Below, piece by piece: positions 54,901 through 64,000 of a stretch of 64,000 nt of DNA. This DNA comes from VAZQ01 sp963816745 (GTDB taxonomy: Bacteria; Pseudomonadota; Alphaproteobacteria; Rhizobiales; Xanthobacteraceae): contig CAWFLQ010000013.1 in assembly GCA_963816745.1 (NCBI GenBank), forward strand, positions 186,001-250,000, read 5' to 3'. A program made the translations under genes and the position numbers. Within the stretch, counting starts at the first letter, position 1. Every line of letters begins with the position of its first letter. The notes below the pieces were generated by a model. It saw only the letters and a list, made by a program, of their open reading frames with translations. It did not search any database and was not told the origin of the DNA.

Positions 54901-56237
54901 CTCTGATGATCCACCTCTGGAAAATCCACATCGCCACGCTCGCGAAGGCGGCGACGGACGCAATCAGCAGAAAGAAATTCGGCTTCGCCATGCGTGCTCC
55001 AGAAGCCGCCGAGGAAGCCGGCGAGGATGTCGGCCGGCAGCGTGGCCGCGAACCAGACGCCCATCATCATCGAGAGCACGCGGGCGGGCGCGAGCTTCGA
55101 GATCAATGCGAGCCCGACCGGCGCAAGATGCAGCTCGCCGATCGTCGTGAGGAAGAAGTAGCCGACCAGCCACAGCGGGCTCGCCTTGCCGGCGGCGGTC
55201 GATGCCGCGACCACCATGCACCAGATTGGCGAGCGCGACGCAAAGGCAGCCGAACGCCATCTTGGCGACCGGCGCCGCCTCGGTGCCGTGCTGGCCCTGC
55301 CGCGCCCAGCGCCGCACGATCAGCGGCGTGAGCACGAAGATCATCAGCGGATTGAGGGCGAGGAACCAGGGCGAGGGAATGTCGCCTTGCCAGAACGTGA
55401 GGTCGATCGACCGATCGGTGAAATCCTCGGCCCAGAGCACGATCGTATTGCCCTGCTGGTCATAGGCGGCCCAGAACAATGTCACCAGCGCGCAGATGCC
55501 GATCAGCGTGAGCACGGCGCGGCGCTCGTCGCGATCGAGCGGCTCCTTCGCGCCGACGGACCGCTTGGCCCGTGGCAATTCGTCGGGCGGCAGGTGCCCG
55601 CGTGCCATAGAGATAGATGGCCAAGGCTCACCAGCATGCCGACGCCGGCGGCGCCGAAGCCGTAGTGCCAGCCGAAGTGGACCGCGAGCGTGCCGCAGAC
55701 GAGCGGGGCCAGCAAACGCCCCGATATTGATGCCGACGTAGAAGATCGAGTAGGCGCGGTCGCGCCGAGCGATCGCCCGGCGCATAGAGGGCGCCGACCT
55801 GAGCCGAGATGTTGGGCTTGAATGCGCCGATGCCGAGGATCAGCGCCAGCGAGCGCGAATAGAAACAGCGCCTCGAAGGCCATCATGAAATGGCCGATCG
55901 CCATCAGCACGCCGCCGATGATGACGGTGCGACGCTGGCCGAGCAGGCGGTCGGCGATGAGCCCGCCCAGGATCGGGGTGAAATAGGCAAGCCCGGTGTA
56001 GAAGCCGAACAGCTGCGAGGCGAGGGGCTGCGGGTCGAGCTTTCCGAACAGGAATTCGAGCGCCGTCCTGACCGCGCCGAAGCCGAGCACGGTCTCGATC
56101 CGGCCGGGATCGAGCAGGTATTTCACCATGTAGAGCACGACCAGCGCGGCATTGCCGAAATAGGAGAAGCGCTCCCAGGTCTCGGTCGCGAACAGCACCG
56201 CGAGCCCGCGCGGATGGCCGAGGAAGTCGCGGGTCAT
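54897..56237 (-). CDS. POT/PTR family proton-coupled oligopeptide transporter (frameshifted)
   Basis: Begins MTRDFLGHPRGLAVLFATET with the PTR motif ETWERFSYFGNAALVVLYMV, then GGLIADRLLGQRRTVIIGG, KPNISAQVGALY and YSIFYVGINIGAF. The last helices read WLVGYFFLTTIGELHLAPVG and ASVAAFASVAMWIFQRWIIR. Breaks near 55860, 55785-55600, 55205 and 54995 are single-base shifts; the span gives about 446 residues. The start overlaps the FkbM stop (ATGA). It imports di- and tripeptides. Confidence 0.85.
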
Positions 56238-56997
56238 GGCAGTGCCGCATAGATGTCGCCGGAATTGGCCCGGTGCGGCAGGGCGTGCAGCCAGACCGCG
56301 ATCTCCTGCGCATCCACCCAGTCCGGATGGACCAGGACATGGCTCTCGCCGAGCATCGGCGTTGTAGCGCGCGAAGCCGAGCGCCGCGCAGCGCTCGATG
56401 CACGTCGCCGCCACGTCGCGCTGGATGGTGGTGAACTCGAACGACAGGGCCGGCGACGGGCGCGTCAGCCCGGCCAGCGCCTCGGCCTCGAAGCCCTCGA
56501 CGTCGATCTTGATGAAGGCGGGCATCCCGTGACGCGCGATCAGCGCGTCGAGCGTGGTGACCGGCACGCGGACGGTCCTGGTCCAGGCCTGGCCTTCCCA
56601 GCCCGGCGCGCCGTCAGCGGCCTGCACGAAAGCCGCCGAGGCGGTCGACACCGTCGGATTGTCGACATTGAGCTTGAGCGTCGAGCGATCCCGTGCGCGC
56701 GGCCGACCGCGACCGGCTCGATCGCGACCGCGCGATCGCGGCCGTAGAGCAGCTTCAGCGTCGTGACCAGCGCCGGCTGCGGCTCGACCGCGACCACGCG
56801 CGCGCCGAGCCGGCGGAACGCGCGCGATGCGGTCGCCGACATGCGCGCCGACGTCGAAGACGAGATCGCCCGGCCGCACGAACTGGCCGTAGAGGCGGTC
56901 CATGGCGGCGCGCCGCGCGCGGTCGCCGTAATAGATGCGCAGCGATCGCGCGACGCCCGCGGACGGTCCGCAAGCCTTCGCGCCAGCTCGCGCCCAT
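56234..56997 (-). CDS. FkbM family methyltransferase (frameshifted)
   Basis: SAM-dependent methyltransferase. The family pattern is GQFVRPGDLVFDVGAHVGDR, ARVVAVEPQPALVTTLKLLY, PVTTLDALIARHG and PAFIKIDVEGFEAEALAGL. It starts MGASWREGLRTVRGR at 56997 and ends DIYAALP with a TGA overlapping the next ATG. Breaks near 56955, 56820, 56690 and 56360. It sits between the glucan glucosyltransferase and POT genes in one transcript; a glycan target is an inference. Confidence 0.82.
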
Positions 56998-56999
56998 GC

Positions 57000-58807
57000 T
57001 CAGCGGCCGCGCTGCGACAGCTCGATCGCCGGCAGCTCGAGCGCCCGCAATTCCGGCGGCGGCGCCGTTTCCTCCGGCAGCCGGCCGAGCCCGAGCGGCG
57101 ATCAGCGCGCGCCCCAGCGCGGGCGAGGCGGTCACCACCGCGAGCGGGATCGAGAGCAGCGGGCCGCCGGCGATGAACAGCGCATAGGGAATGGCCGCCG
57201 GCGCGGTCGCGGCGAGCAGCAGCGACCGGCGCCAGCCCGACCAGGGTCTGCGGCCAGAAGTGCCGGGCGGCGAGCGACCACGGCACCTCGTGATCGTCGC
57301 GCGCCTGCGCGCCCCAGCCGACCGTGCGGCCGAACAGCAGCCGCGCCAGGAACAGCGTGTGGCTCGACCCACATGATCGGCGCGAGCAGGATGACGAAGA
57401 TCATCGTCGATGACGACGCTCGCGACGAAGCGCAATGCCGCCGCCGAACAGCGCGGCGCAGCTTCGCGCGCGTCAGCACGTCGATCACGGTCGCGATCTT
57501 GGGCGCAAACCACATCACCAGCACCAGCGACGAAGCAGGGCGATGCCCGCGTCGCCGCGCATGAAGTCGCGCCGGCGTCGGCGCGAGCGCGACCGCGGCG
57601 CTGCCGATCAGCAGCATGCCGATCCAGGCCGGCGAGCCGAGGAACATCAGGATCGCGAAGGCGAGCTGATAGCGGCTGACCGGCCGCAGGCCCGGCAGCC
57701 GCAGGAAGTGCCAGTACTGCATGTTGCCCTGGCACCAGCGCAGATCGCGGCGGATGAACTCGACCAGCGTCGGCGGGTTCTGCTCGAAGCTCGCGCCTTC
57801 CTCCGCCAGCACGCGCACCTCGTAGCCGGCGCGCCGCATCAGCACCGCCTCGATCTGGTCGTGGCTGAGCACGTGGCCTCCGACCAGCGCGCCTTCGGTC
57901 GAGCACCGGCAGATGGCAATGCGCCATGAACGGCGCGAGGCGCACGATGGCGTTGTGGCCCCAATAGGGCCCGCAATCGCCCTGCCACCAGGCGCTGCCG
58001 ATGGTGTAGGAGCGCATGCCGAGCCGCATGCCGAACTGGAAGATGCGGGCGAAGGCGCTGGTCGACGGCATGCCGATGACCAGGCTCTGCAGGATGCCGA
58101 GCTCGCGGATCGACCTGCATGATGCGCACGAGCCGCAGCACCGCGTCGGCGGTCATGACGCTGTCGGCGTCGAGCATGACCGCGAAGTCGTGGTCCTTGC
58201 CCCAGCGCTCGCAGAAATCGCGGATGTTGCCGGCCTTGAAGCCGGTATTGTCGGCGCGGCGCCGATAGGTGAGCGCGACGCGGCCGCGCCAGGCGTCCGC
58301 GAGCGCGGCGAAGCGCGCGTCCTCGGCCGCGGCGATGGCGCGGCTCGCTGGTGTCGCTCAGCACGTAGACATGGAAGCGCTCGCCGACGCCGCGCGCGGC
58401 GAGGCCCTCGAGCATCGGCGTCGAGCAGGCCGCGCGACCCGCTCGGGCGGCTCGTTGCGGATGCACAGCAGGATGGCGGTCGAGGCGGTGATCGGCTCGT
58501 CGCCGCGCACGCGGCCGGCGACCGGCGTGACCGCCGCGACCGGATCGCGCGCAAAGCGCATGATCAGGAGGCCGATGGTCGCGTTCCAGAAGCCGATCAC
58601 GTACCACGGCAGCGTGACGGCGAACAGCACGACCAGGACGAGATCGACAACGCCGAAGCCGCCGGGCGAGAGCGCGACCACGGCGAGCCAGATCAGGCCG
58701 GCGATCGTCAGCCCGACGCAGCGCGAAGAACAGGACCGGCCGCCAGGCCAGCGCAGGGCAGGCGGCGCGGCGACTACGACCTCGTCGCGGAGGGAACGTT
58801 CGAGCAT
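57000..58807 (-). CDS. opgH: Glucans biosynthesis glucosyltransferase OpgH/MdoH (frameshifted)
   Basis: Inner-membrane glycosyltransferase (GT2) that builds and exports osmoregulated periplasmic glucans. Landmarks are VMLDADSVMTADAVLRLV, SAWWQGDCGPYWGHNAIVRL, GHVLSHDQIEAVLMRRAGYE and RRDLRWCQGNMQYWHFLRLP, with membrane helices at both ends. About seven single-base breaks occur along the gene; the span gives about 600 residues, close to the family size. No opgG is beside it. It is followed by the FkbM gene with a three-base gap. Confidence 0.87.
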
Positions 58808-58907
58808 GGGAGGGCTTTGCGTGTCTTTTCCGGCGATTTGAGGATATAGCGGCGTGCTCGAGTGTCAATCCGAGACCAGTCCGGTGAACGTGGCAGGGAT
58901 CAGTGCA

Positions 58908-59895
58908 ATGCAGGCGCAAAGCCCTCTGGTATGTCGGCCCCGGCCGCGCCGAGCTGCGCGAGGAGGCGGTCGCCGCGCCCGGGCCCGGCGAGGTGCGGGT
59001 GCGCGCGCTGTTCGGCGCCATCAGCCGCGGCACCGAGCGGCTGGTCCATGCCGGCCGGGTGCCGGCGAGCGAGTACGAGCGCATGCGCGCGCCCTTCATG
59101 GGCGGGGCGTTTCCGTTTCCGGTGAAATATGGCTATGCCACCGTCGGACGGGTCGAGGCCGGGCCCGCCGCGCTGCAGGACCGCATCGTCTTCGCGCTGC
59201 ATCCCCACCAGAGCCATGTTCACGCTGCCGGCCGACGCGGTGGTTCCCGTTCCGGACGACGTGCCGCCGCCGCGCGCGGTGCTCGCCGCCAATATGGAGA
59301 CCGCGCTCAACGCGGTCTGGGACGGCGCGCCCGGCCCGGCCGACCGCATCGCCGTCGTCGGCGGCGGGCTCGTCGGGCTCCTGGTCGCCTATCTGTGCGC
59401 GCGGCTGCCGGGCGCGCGAGGTGACGGTGGTCGACATCGCACCCGCCGCGCGCCGAGCTCGCGCGCGCGCTCGGCGCGCGCTTCGCGCCGCCCGACGCCG
59501 CGCCGGCCGATTGCGATCTCGTCTTCCACGCCAGCGCCAGCGCCGCCGGCCTCGCGACCGCGCTGCGGCTCGCCGGCGAGGAGGCGACGCATCGTCGAGC
59601 TGAGCTGGTACGGCAGCGGCGACGTCGCGGCGCCGCTCGGCGAAGCGTTCCACAGCCGCCGGCTGCGGCTCGTCTCGAGCCAGGTCGGCAAGGTCGCGCC
59701 CTCGCATCGGCCGCGCTGGAGCCATGGGCGGCGCCTCGCGGCGGCGCTGGCGCTGCTCGACGACCCGGCGCTCGACGCGCTGCTCGCGCCGGCCGTCGCC
59801 TTCGACGAGTTGCCGGCGCAGCTCGCCGCGATTTTCGGCTCGGACTCCGACGCGCGTCTGCCAGCTGATCCGCTATCCCGGCCGAAACATCCTGA
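58908..59895 (+). CDS. MDR-superfamily zinc-type dehydrogenase (frameshifted)
   Basis: Opens MQAQALWYVGPGRAELREEA (one base near 58919 removed), then EVRVRALFGAISRGTERLVH, FPFPVKYGYATVGRV, PAPPPRAVLAANMETALNAV-like residues and the cofactor motif RIAVVGGGLVGLLVAYL. The cysteine-rich structural zinc lobe is absent, so it may be a quinone-reductase-like or zinc-poor member. Further breaks near 59217, 59420, 59453 and 59585. The end is probably a TGA at 59893, 15 bases before the PTPS-like gene. First gene of the pterin-related set. Confidence 0.75.
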
Positions 59896-59910
59896 TACAG
59901 AGGAGTCCCC

Positions 59911-60312
59911 GTGTACGCAGTCGAAGTCTCCGACCAGATCATGATCGCGCATTCGTTCCGCGGCGAGGTGTTCGGCCCCGCGCAGAAGGTGCACGGCGCG
60001 ACCTTCGTGATTCGCGTGGCATTTCTCGCCGACGAGCTCGACGAGAACGGCATCGTCGTCGACATCGCGCGCGCCCACGAGGTGCTGAAGGAGGCGCTCG
60101 CGCCGCTCAACTATCACAATCTCGATGAGCTGCCGCAGTTCAAGGGCATCAACACCACGACCGAGTTCCTGACCAGGCATCTGTTCGATCACCTCGCCGA
60201 CGCGGCGCGCGCGGGCAAGCTCGGCCGCGACGGCCGCGAGCTCAAGTCGATCCGCGTCACGGTCGCGGAATCGCCGGTCGCGCGCGCCTGGTACGAGGCG
60301 CCGTTGTGGTGA
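59911..60312 (+). CDS. 6-pyruvoyl-tetrahydropterin synthase / QueD family protein
   Basis: 133 residues with a GTG start behind GAGGAG. The zinc and catalytic region reads QIMIAHSFRGEVFGPAQKVH and GATFVIRVAFLADEL; then VVDIARAHEVLKEALAPLNY and TTEFLTRHLFDHLAD, the PTPS core. The usual catalytic cysteine of QueD is not seen, so the reaction may differ from queuosine-type chemistry. The frame is intact between two broken neighbours. It is followed after 9 bases by the glycosyltransferase. Confidence 0.85.
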   Translation: MYAVEVSDQIMIAHSFRGEVFGPAQKVHGATFVIRVAFLADELDENGIVVDIARAHEVLKEALAPLNYHNLDELPQFKGINTTTEFLTRHLFDHLADAARAGKLGRDGRELKSIRVTVAESPVARAWYEAPLW

Positions 60313-60321
60313 AGGAGGTCG

Positions 60322-61371
60322 GTGTTCGCGGTGCCGGGCGACCTCGCGACGCCGACCGGCGGCTACGCCTATGACCGGCGCATCATCGCCGAGCTCGCCG
60401 CGCTCGGCTGGCGGATCGAGGTGCTCGATCTCGGCGACGGATTTCCGCGGCCGACGGCCGGCGACGCGCGCCGCGGCGTGCGCGCGGCTCGCCGCGCTGC
60501 CGCCCGGCCGCGCCGATCGTGGTCGACGGGCTCGCCTTCGGCGTGCTGCCGGAAGCAGCCGAGCGCGCTGCGGCGAGAGCCATCGCGCTCATCGCGCTGG
60601 TGCATCATCCGCTCGCGCTCGAATCCGGACTTGAGCGCGGCCGAGGCCGCCGCGCTTGCGCGCGAGCGAGCGCGCGGCGCTCGCCTGCGCCCGCCACGTC
60701 ATCGCGACCAGCGCGACGACCGCGCGGCTGCTCGTCGCCGACTACGGCGTGGCGCCCGAGCGGCTGAGCGTGGTCGCGCCCGGCACCGATCGCCGTCGCG
60801 CGATCGCACGGCAGCGAGGACGAGCGACGGTCCGTCGCGTTGCTCGCGGTCGGCGCGGTGGTGCCGCGCAAGGGCTACGACGTGCTCGTCGCCGCGCTCG
60901 CGCAGGCTCACGGATCTGCCTTGGCGGCTCGTCATCGTCGGCGACGGCGCGCGAAGCCCGCAGACGCTCGCGCGGCTCGAGGCCGATATCGCGCGCCTCG
61001 GGCTCGCCGACCGCGTCGACGCTGCGCGGCGCCGTGAGCGCGGAGCAGCTGGCGTCGCTCTACGCAGCCGCCGATCTGTTCGTGCTGCCGTCGCGCTTCG
61101 AGGGCTACGGCATGGCCTATACCGAGGCGATCGCCCATGGCCTGCCGGTCGTCGGCACGACCGCCGGCGCGATCCCGGAGACGGTGCCGGCCGGCGCCGG
61201 CGTGCTGGTGCCGCCGGACGACGTCGCGGCGCTCGCGGCGGCGTTGCGGCGGCTGATCGAAGCACCCGCGCGAGCGCGAGCGGTCTCGCCGCCGGCGCCC
61301 GCGCCGCCCGGTTTCCGTCGTGGCGCGAGCAGGCCGCGCTGTTTGCCCGCGTGCTGGAGCGCCTGGCATGA
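60322..61371 (+). CDS. Glycosyltransferase family 4 (frameshifted)
   Basis: GTG start behind a near-ideal AAGGAGGT. It opens MFAVPGDLATPTGGYAYDRR; the C-terminal Rossmann half has LPWRLVIVGDGARSPQTLAR, LYAAADLFVLPSRFEGYGMA (nucleotide-sugar EX7E-type region) and YTEAIAHGLPVVGTTAGAIP. Breaks near 60490, 60635, 60670, 60800, 60905, 61020 and 61275 are single-base shifts. Its stop overlaps the next gene's ATG (ATGA). The acceptor is unknown; context suggests a pterin or flavin-like small molecule or a lipid. Confidence 0.82.
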   Translation: MFAVPGDLATPTGGYAYDRRIIAELAALGWRIEVLDLGDGFPRPTAGDARRGVRAARRAAARPRRSWSTGSPSACCRKQPSALRREPSRSSRWCIIRSRSNPDLSAAEAAALARERARGARLRPPRHRDQRDDRAAARRRLRRGARAAERGRARHRSPSRDRTAARTSDGPSRCSRSARWCRARATTCSSPRSRRLTDLPWRLVIVGDGARSPQTLARLEADIARLGLADRVDAARRRERGAAGVALRSRRSVRAAVALRGLRHGLYRGDRPWPAGRRHDRRRDPGDGAGRRRRAGAAGRRRGARGGVAAADRSTRASASGLAAGARAARFPSWREQAALFARVLERLA

Positions 61372-62186
61372 GCGGCTTTTCCGCCGACTGGCTGGCGCTG
61401 CGCGAGCCCTACGATCTCGCCGCGCGCAACGCGACCGTGCTCGACGCGGTCGCCGGCGCGTTCGCCGGCCAGCGCGTCGATCGCGGTCGTCGATCTCGCC
61501 TGCGGCACCGGCGCGACGCTGCGTGCGCTCGGCGCGCGCATCTGCCGCCGCGCCAGAGCTGGCGGCTGGTCGACAACGATCTCAGCCTGCTGGCGCGGGC
61601 CTCGGCGCTCGGACAGCCGCCGCGATCTCGACGGTCACCGCGCGGCCGGTCGATCTCGTGCGCGATCTCGAGCTCGCGCTCGATGGCCCGCTCGATCTCG
61701 TCACCACCTCGGCGCTGCTCGATCTCGTCTCGGCCGAATGGCTCGACCGCCTCATCATCGAGGCGGCGGCCCGGCGCCTGCCGGTCTACGCGGCGCTCAC
61801 CTATGACGGCCGCACCGTCATCGAGCCGCGCAGCGTCCCTCGATGCCGAGGTGCTGGCCGGCTTCAACCTGCACCAGCGCACCGACAAGGGCTTCGGTCC
61901 GGCGCTCGGCCCGACCGCCGCGGCGCGCGCGGTGCGAGCGCTTCGAGCATTTCGGCTACGCGGTCGTGCAGGGCCGTTCCGACTGGGTGTTCGGGCCGGA
62001 CGATCGCGACATCCAGGACGCGCTGTTCGCCGGCTGGGCCGAGCTCGCGGTCGTGACCACGGCCATGTCGGCGGACGCGATCGCGCGCTGGCTCGCGCGT
62101 CGCCGCGCCTATCTGGCGGACGGCCGCTCGCAGCTTGCGCGTCGGTCACGTCGACATCTTCGCCCGGCCGACCGGCAACGCGCTGA
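61368..62186 (+). CDS. Class I SAM-dependent methyltransferase (frameshifted)
   Basis: Opens MSGFSADWLALREPYDLAAR. Motif I reads VVDLACGTGATLRALGARI after repair near 61483; later blocks are SWRLVDNDLSLLARA, LDLVTTSALLDLVSAEWLDR and VYAALTYDGRTVIEP, then YAVVQGRSDWVFGPDDRDIQ. Breaks near 61483, 61552, 61620, 61838, 61937 and 62135. The 3' end is uncertain and overlaps the convergent RibD-like gene. It is coupled by ATGA overlap to the glycosyltransferase. Confidence 0.75.
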   Translation: MSGFSADWLALREPYDLAARNATVLDAVAGAFAGQRVDRGRRSRLRHRRDAACARRAHLPPRQSWRLVDNDLSLLARASALGQPPRSRRSPRGRSISCAISSSRSMARSISSPPRRCSISSRPNGSTASSSRRRPGACRSTRRSPMTAAPSSSRAASLDAEVLAGFNLHQRTDKGFGPALGPTAAARAVRALRAFRLRGRAGPFRLGVRAGRSRHPGRAVRRLGRARGRDHGHVGGRDRALARASPRLSGGRPLAACASVTSTSSPGRPATR

Positions 62187-62947
62187 GCGCCGAGATCGCA
62201 GTCGAGCAGCACTCGTCGCTCGCTCCGAGCGAGCAGTGGACGCGCATCGGCGCCCGCATCGCCTCGTCGACCCGCTCGATCGGCGGCAGCGTGAGGCTCG
62301 CTCGCCCGCCGCCGAGGATGATCGGCGCGACCACGACATGCAGCCGGTCGAGGCAGCGGGCGGCGAGGAAGCGCGAGACCGTGTCGGCGCCGCCTTCGAT
62401 CAGAATGCGGCGGAAGCCGCGCTCGGCGAGCGCCGCGATGATCGTGGCCGGACGCAAGCCGTCCGTCATCCGCCGGCAGCGGCACGACCTCGACCCCGGC
62501 GGGAAGCTTCGCCGGCGTGCCGGCCTTGGTGACCACTAGCCGGCGGATGCCGTCGGCGGCCAGCACCCGCGCGGTCGACGGCAACCGGCCGTTCGGATCG
62601 ATGACGACCCGCGCCGGGCTCGGGCCCTCGACGCGCCGCACGGTCAGTTGCGGATCGTCCGCGATCGCCGTGCCGACCCCGATCACGACCGCATCGACCA
62701 GGGCCCGCAGCCGATGCAGGTGGGCGAGGCCGGCCTCGCCGTTGATGTAGTGGGAGTGGCCGGTGGGGGTGGCGATGCGGGCATCGATCGACTGGCCGCA
62801 TTGCCCGACCACCACGAGGTCGTCGATTACCCCCCGCCGCAGCGGCCCGAAAATGTCCTCCCATGGCTGCGGCAAGGAACCATCGCCCCGGCGAAACGTT
62901 TCAGGTACGCGCGCCCAAGAACATTCGGAGCCGTCTTCAACACCCAC
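62146..62947 (-). CDS. RibD C-terminal-domain family reductase (frameshifted)
   Basis: Pyrimidine-reductase fold (RibD_C) without the deaminase domain: QSIDARIATPTGHSHYINGE, VDAVVIGVGTAIADDPQLTV, RRVEGPSPARVVIDPNGRLP and RRILIEGGADTVSRFLAARC, the NADPH and ribitol-site motifs. One break near 62475, and the C-terminus (expected near VLLDCDLGAQ) is frame-confused. It is divergent from the ribA-like gene, so its partner reaction probably reduces a ribosylamino-pyrimidine or similar. Confidence 0.78.
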
Positions 62948-63203
62948 CGGGTTCTTCCTTGCTCATCCTGACGAAACGTTCATCGGTCATCGTCGAATAC
63001 CTGCTTTCGGAGCGGGCGGCGTCGTGCCATGATATTCGGCTGGACGGTATTGCAAACGCGCGTCGTGAAAAAGACATCACCATTGGAATAAGGTCTGCCG
63101 GATCGCATTCTTAAGTTAGGGGTCGCAGCGGATCTCAAATTAGACGTGGTCAAGCCGACGCGGCCCGGGGCGTGGCCCAAGGAGATGGTGTGTGCGGGGT
63201 GAC

Positions 63204-64000
63204 ATGAGTGGGAATGGGAAGTCCGACCTGTTTGGCAAGCCCAAGCAGGTCGCAGTAGAGCGTGCGCTTGCGGAATTCCGGTCGGGACGGCCGGTCATCA
63301 TCAGGGCGGGTGAGGAAGCGGCGGTCGTCTTGCCGGTCGACGGCATGACCGACGCAAGGCTTGGCCTCTTTCAGGCTGGTCTGTGCGCCCGGCCGCCCGC
63401 ATCTCCTTATCACGGCGCGCCGCGCCCGGGCGCTCGGGCTGGAAGGCGCAGGGCCAACGGGCTTGGCGATCGGCGACCTGCACGACGCGGCGGCGATCCT
63501 GTCGCTTGCCGCCGACACCCAGGTCACGCGGCATCTCGACGAGGTCCCCGCCGGCGACACGGCCAGCGCGGCGATCGAGCTTGCCAAGCTCGCGCAGCGG
63601 CTGCCGGCCCTGCTGGTCGGCGACGGCATGGCGGCAGGCGTGCTCGCATGCGATCCGCCGCTCATGGTGGTGGACGCCGACGCGGTCGCCCAATTTCGCC
63701 AGGCCGCGATCGCGTCGCTCGTCGTTGCGGCCGAGGCGACGATCCCGCTGCATGGCGGCTTCCCGGCCCGTTTCGTGATCTTCCGCGACGGGATCGGCGG
63801 CACGCCGGTTGCCGTCATCGTCGGCCAACCCGATCTGGCGCAGCCGGTGCCGGTGCGGCTGCACTCGGCCTGCCTGACCGGGGACGTGTTCGGCTCGCGG
63901 CGCTGCGATTGCGGCGACCAGCTTCGCCTGGCGCTGCCCCAGCTCGCGCAACATGGCGGCGGCATCATTCTCTATCTGGAGCAGGAAGGCCGCGGACTCG
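63204..64000 (+). CDS. GTP cyclohydrolase II, RibA family (cut by window edge, one frameshift)
   Basis: Opens MSGNGKSDLFGKPKQVAVER. The catalytic domain begins near 63830 with VPVRLHSACLTGDVFGSRRC followed by DCGDQ (the three zinc cysteines), then GGGIILYLEQEGRGL at the edge. It converts GTP to the diaminopyrimidine that starts flavin synthesis. The first 200 residues form an extra domain (RALAEFRSGRPVIIRAGEEA) reminiscent of RibB in layout but lacking its acidic DDE-RENEG active site. One shift near 63408. As part of the neighbouring set it may be a pathway-specific copy rather than the housekeeping ribA. Confidence 0.85.
   Translation, partial: MSGNGKSDLFGKPKQVAVERALAEFRSGRPVIIRAGEEAAVVLPVDGMTDARLGLFQAGLCARPPASPYHGAPRPGARAGRRRANGLGDRRPARRGGDPVACRRHPGHAASRRGPRRRHGQRGDRACQARAAAAGPAGRRRHGGRRARMRSAAHGGGRRRGRPISPGRDRVARRCGRGDDPAAWRLPGPFRDLPRRDRRHAGCRHRRPTRSGAAGAGAAALGLPDRGRVRLAALRLRRPASPGAAPARATWRRHHSLSGAGRPRT

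Overview
The window comes from a high-GC alphaproteobacterium, most likely a Rhizobiales member near Bradyrhizobium/Xanthobacteraceae. The signs are the housekeeping order aminotransferase-hom-glpX-recJ, a tRNA-Pro followed by an NDUFS4-like complex I subunit gene, several tricarboxylate-type (TctC/Bug) binding proteins without their transporters, an HpnN-like RND protein, FixK/FNR-type boxes, and short palindromic intergenic repeats of the kind common in bradyrhizobia. This placement is an inference; no 16S or marker-gene search was possible.

Left end (1-2.7 kb, minus strand): three overlapping genes, jetA-jetB-jetC, of a Wadjet (MksBEF-like SMC) plasmid-defence operon. jetC is cut by the window edge, and jetD would lie outside. 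3-9 kb: an IclR-type regulator divergent from a periplasmic binding protein, and an HpaB-type aromatic monooxygenase gene. Matching 15-bp IclR-type palindromes lie in front of both, suggesting one small aromatic-acid regulon. An M4 metallopeptidase lies between them. 9-19 kb: a ParE-type toxin-antitoxin pair, four TctC proteins (two of them near-duplicates), a cytosine-deaminase-like amidohydrolase, an HpnN-like RND transporter divergent from an HdeD-like membrane protein with an FNR/FixK box in front of each, and a DUF1272 gene whose 3' end is echoed as a remnant at 13.2 kb.

19-31 kb: a Glt/Aap-type amino-acid ABC transporter, a class I PHA synthase, and the conserved block lipoprotein-aminotransferase-hom-glpX-GNAT-recJ. 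31-38 kb: accessory catabolism (4,5-dihydroxyphthalate-decarboxylase-like protein, amidohydrolase, NitT/TauT-type binding protein, TPP enzyme), then an MltB-type transglycosylase and an M23 endopeptidase. 39.8-46 kb: efp, epmA and epmB, the full beta-lysylation set for elongation factor P, split by a TctC gene and a second TPP enzyme. 46-54 kb: two tandem paralogous single-TM proteins, Nudix, M48 peptidase, tRNA-Glu, glyoxalase I, sirtuin, a candidate 23-residue hydrophobic microprotein, a two-domain cold-shock protein, DUF192, and a secreted hydrolase. 54-64 kb: tRNA-Pro, complex I subunit, POT transporter, FkbM methyltransferase, glucan glucosyltransferase OpgH, and then a set that looks like an uncharacterised pterin/flavin-related pathway: MDR dehydrogenase, 6-pyruvoyl-tetrahydropterin-synthase homologue, glycosyltransferase, methyltransferase, RibD-type reductase and GTP cyclohydrolase II.

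A striking property of the sequence is the number of single-base frameshifts, most of them one extra base beside the same base, in genes that should be essential (hom, recJ, glpX). They are concentrated at about 11-13, 19.7-30, 33-37.7, 43.9-45 and 54.6-63.4 kb. They look like consensus sequence errors rather than decay. I therefore give full-length gene spans and mark them as frameshifted.
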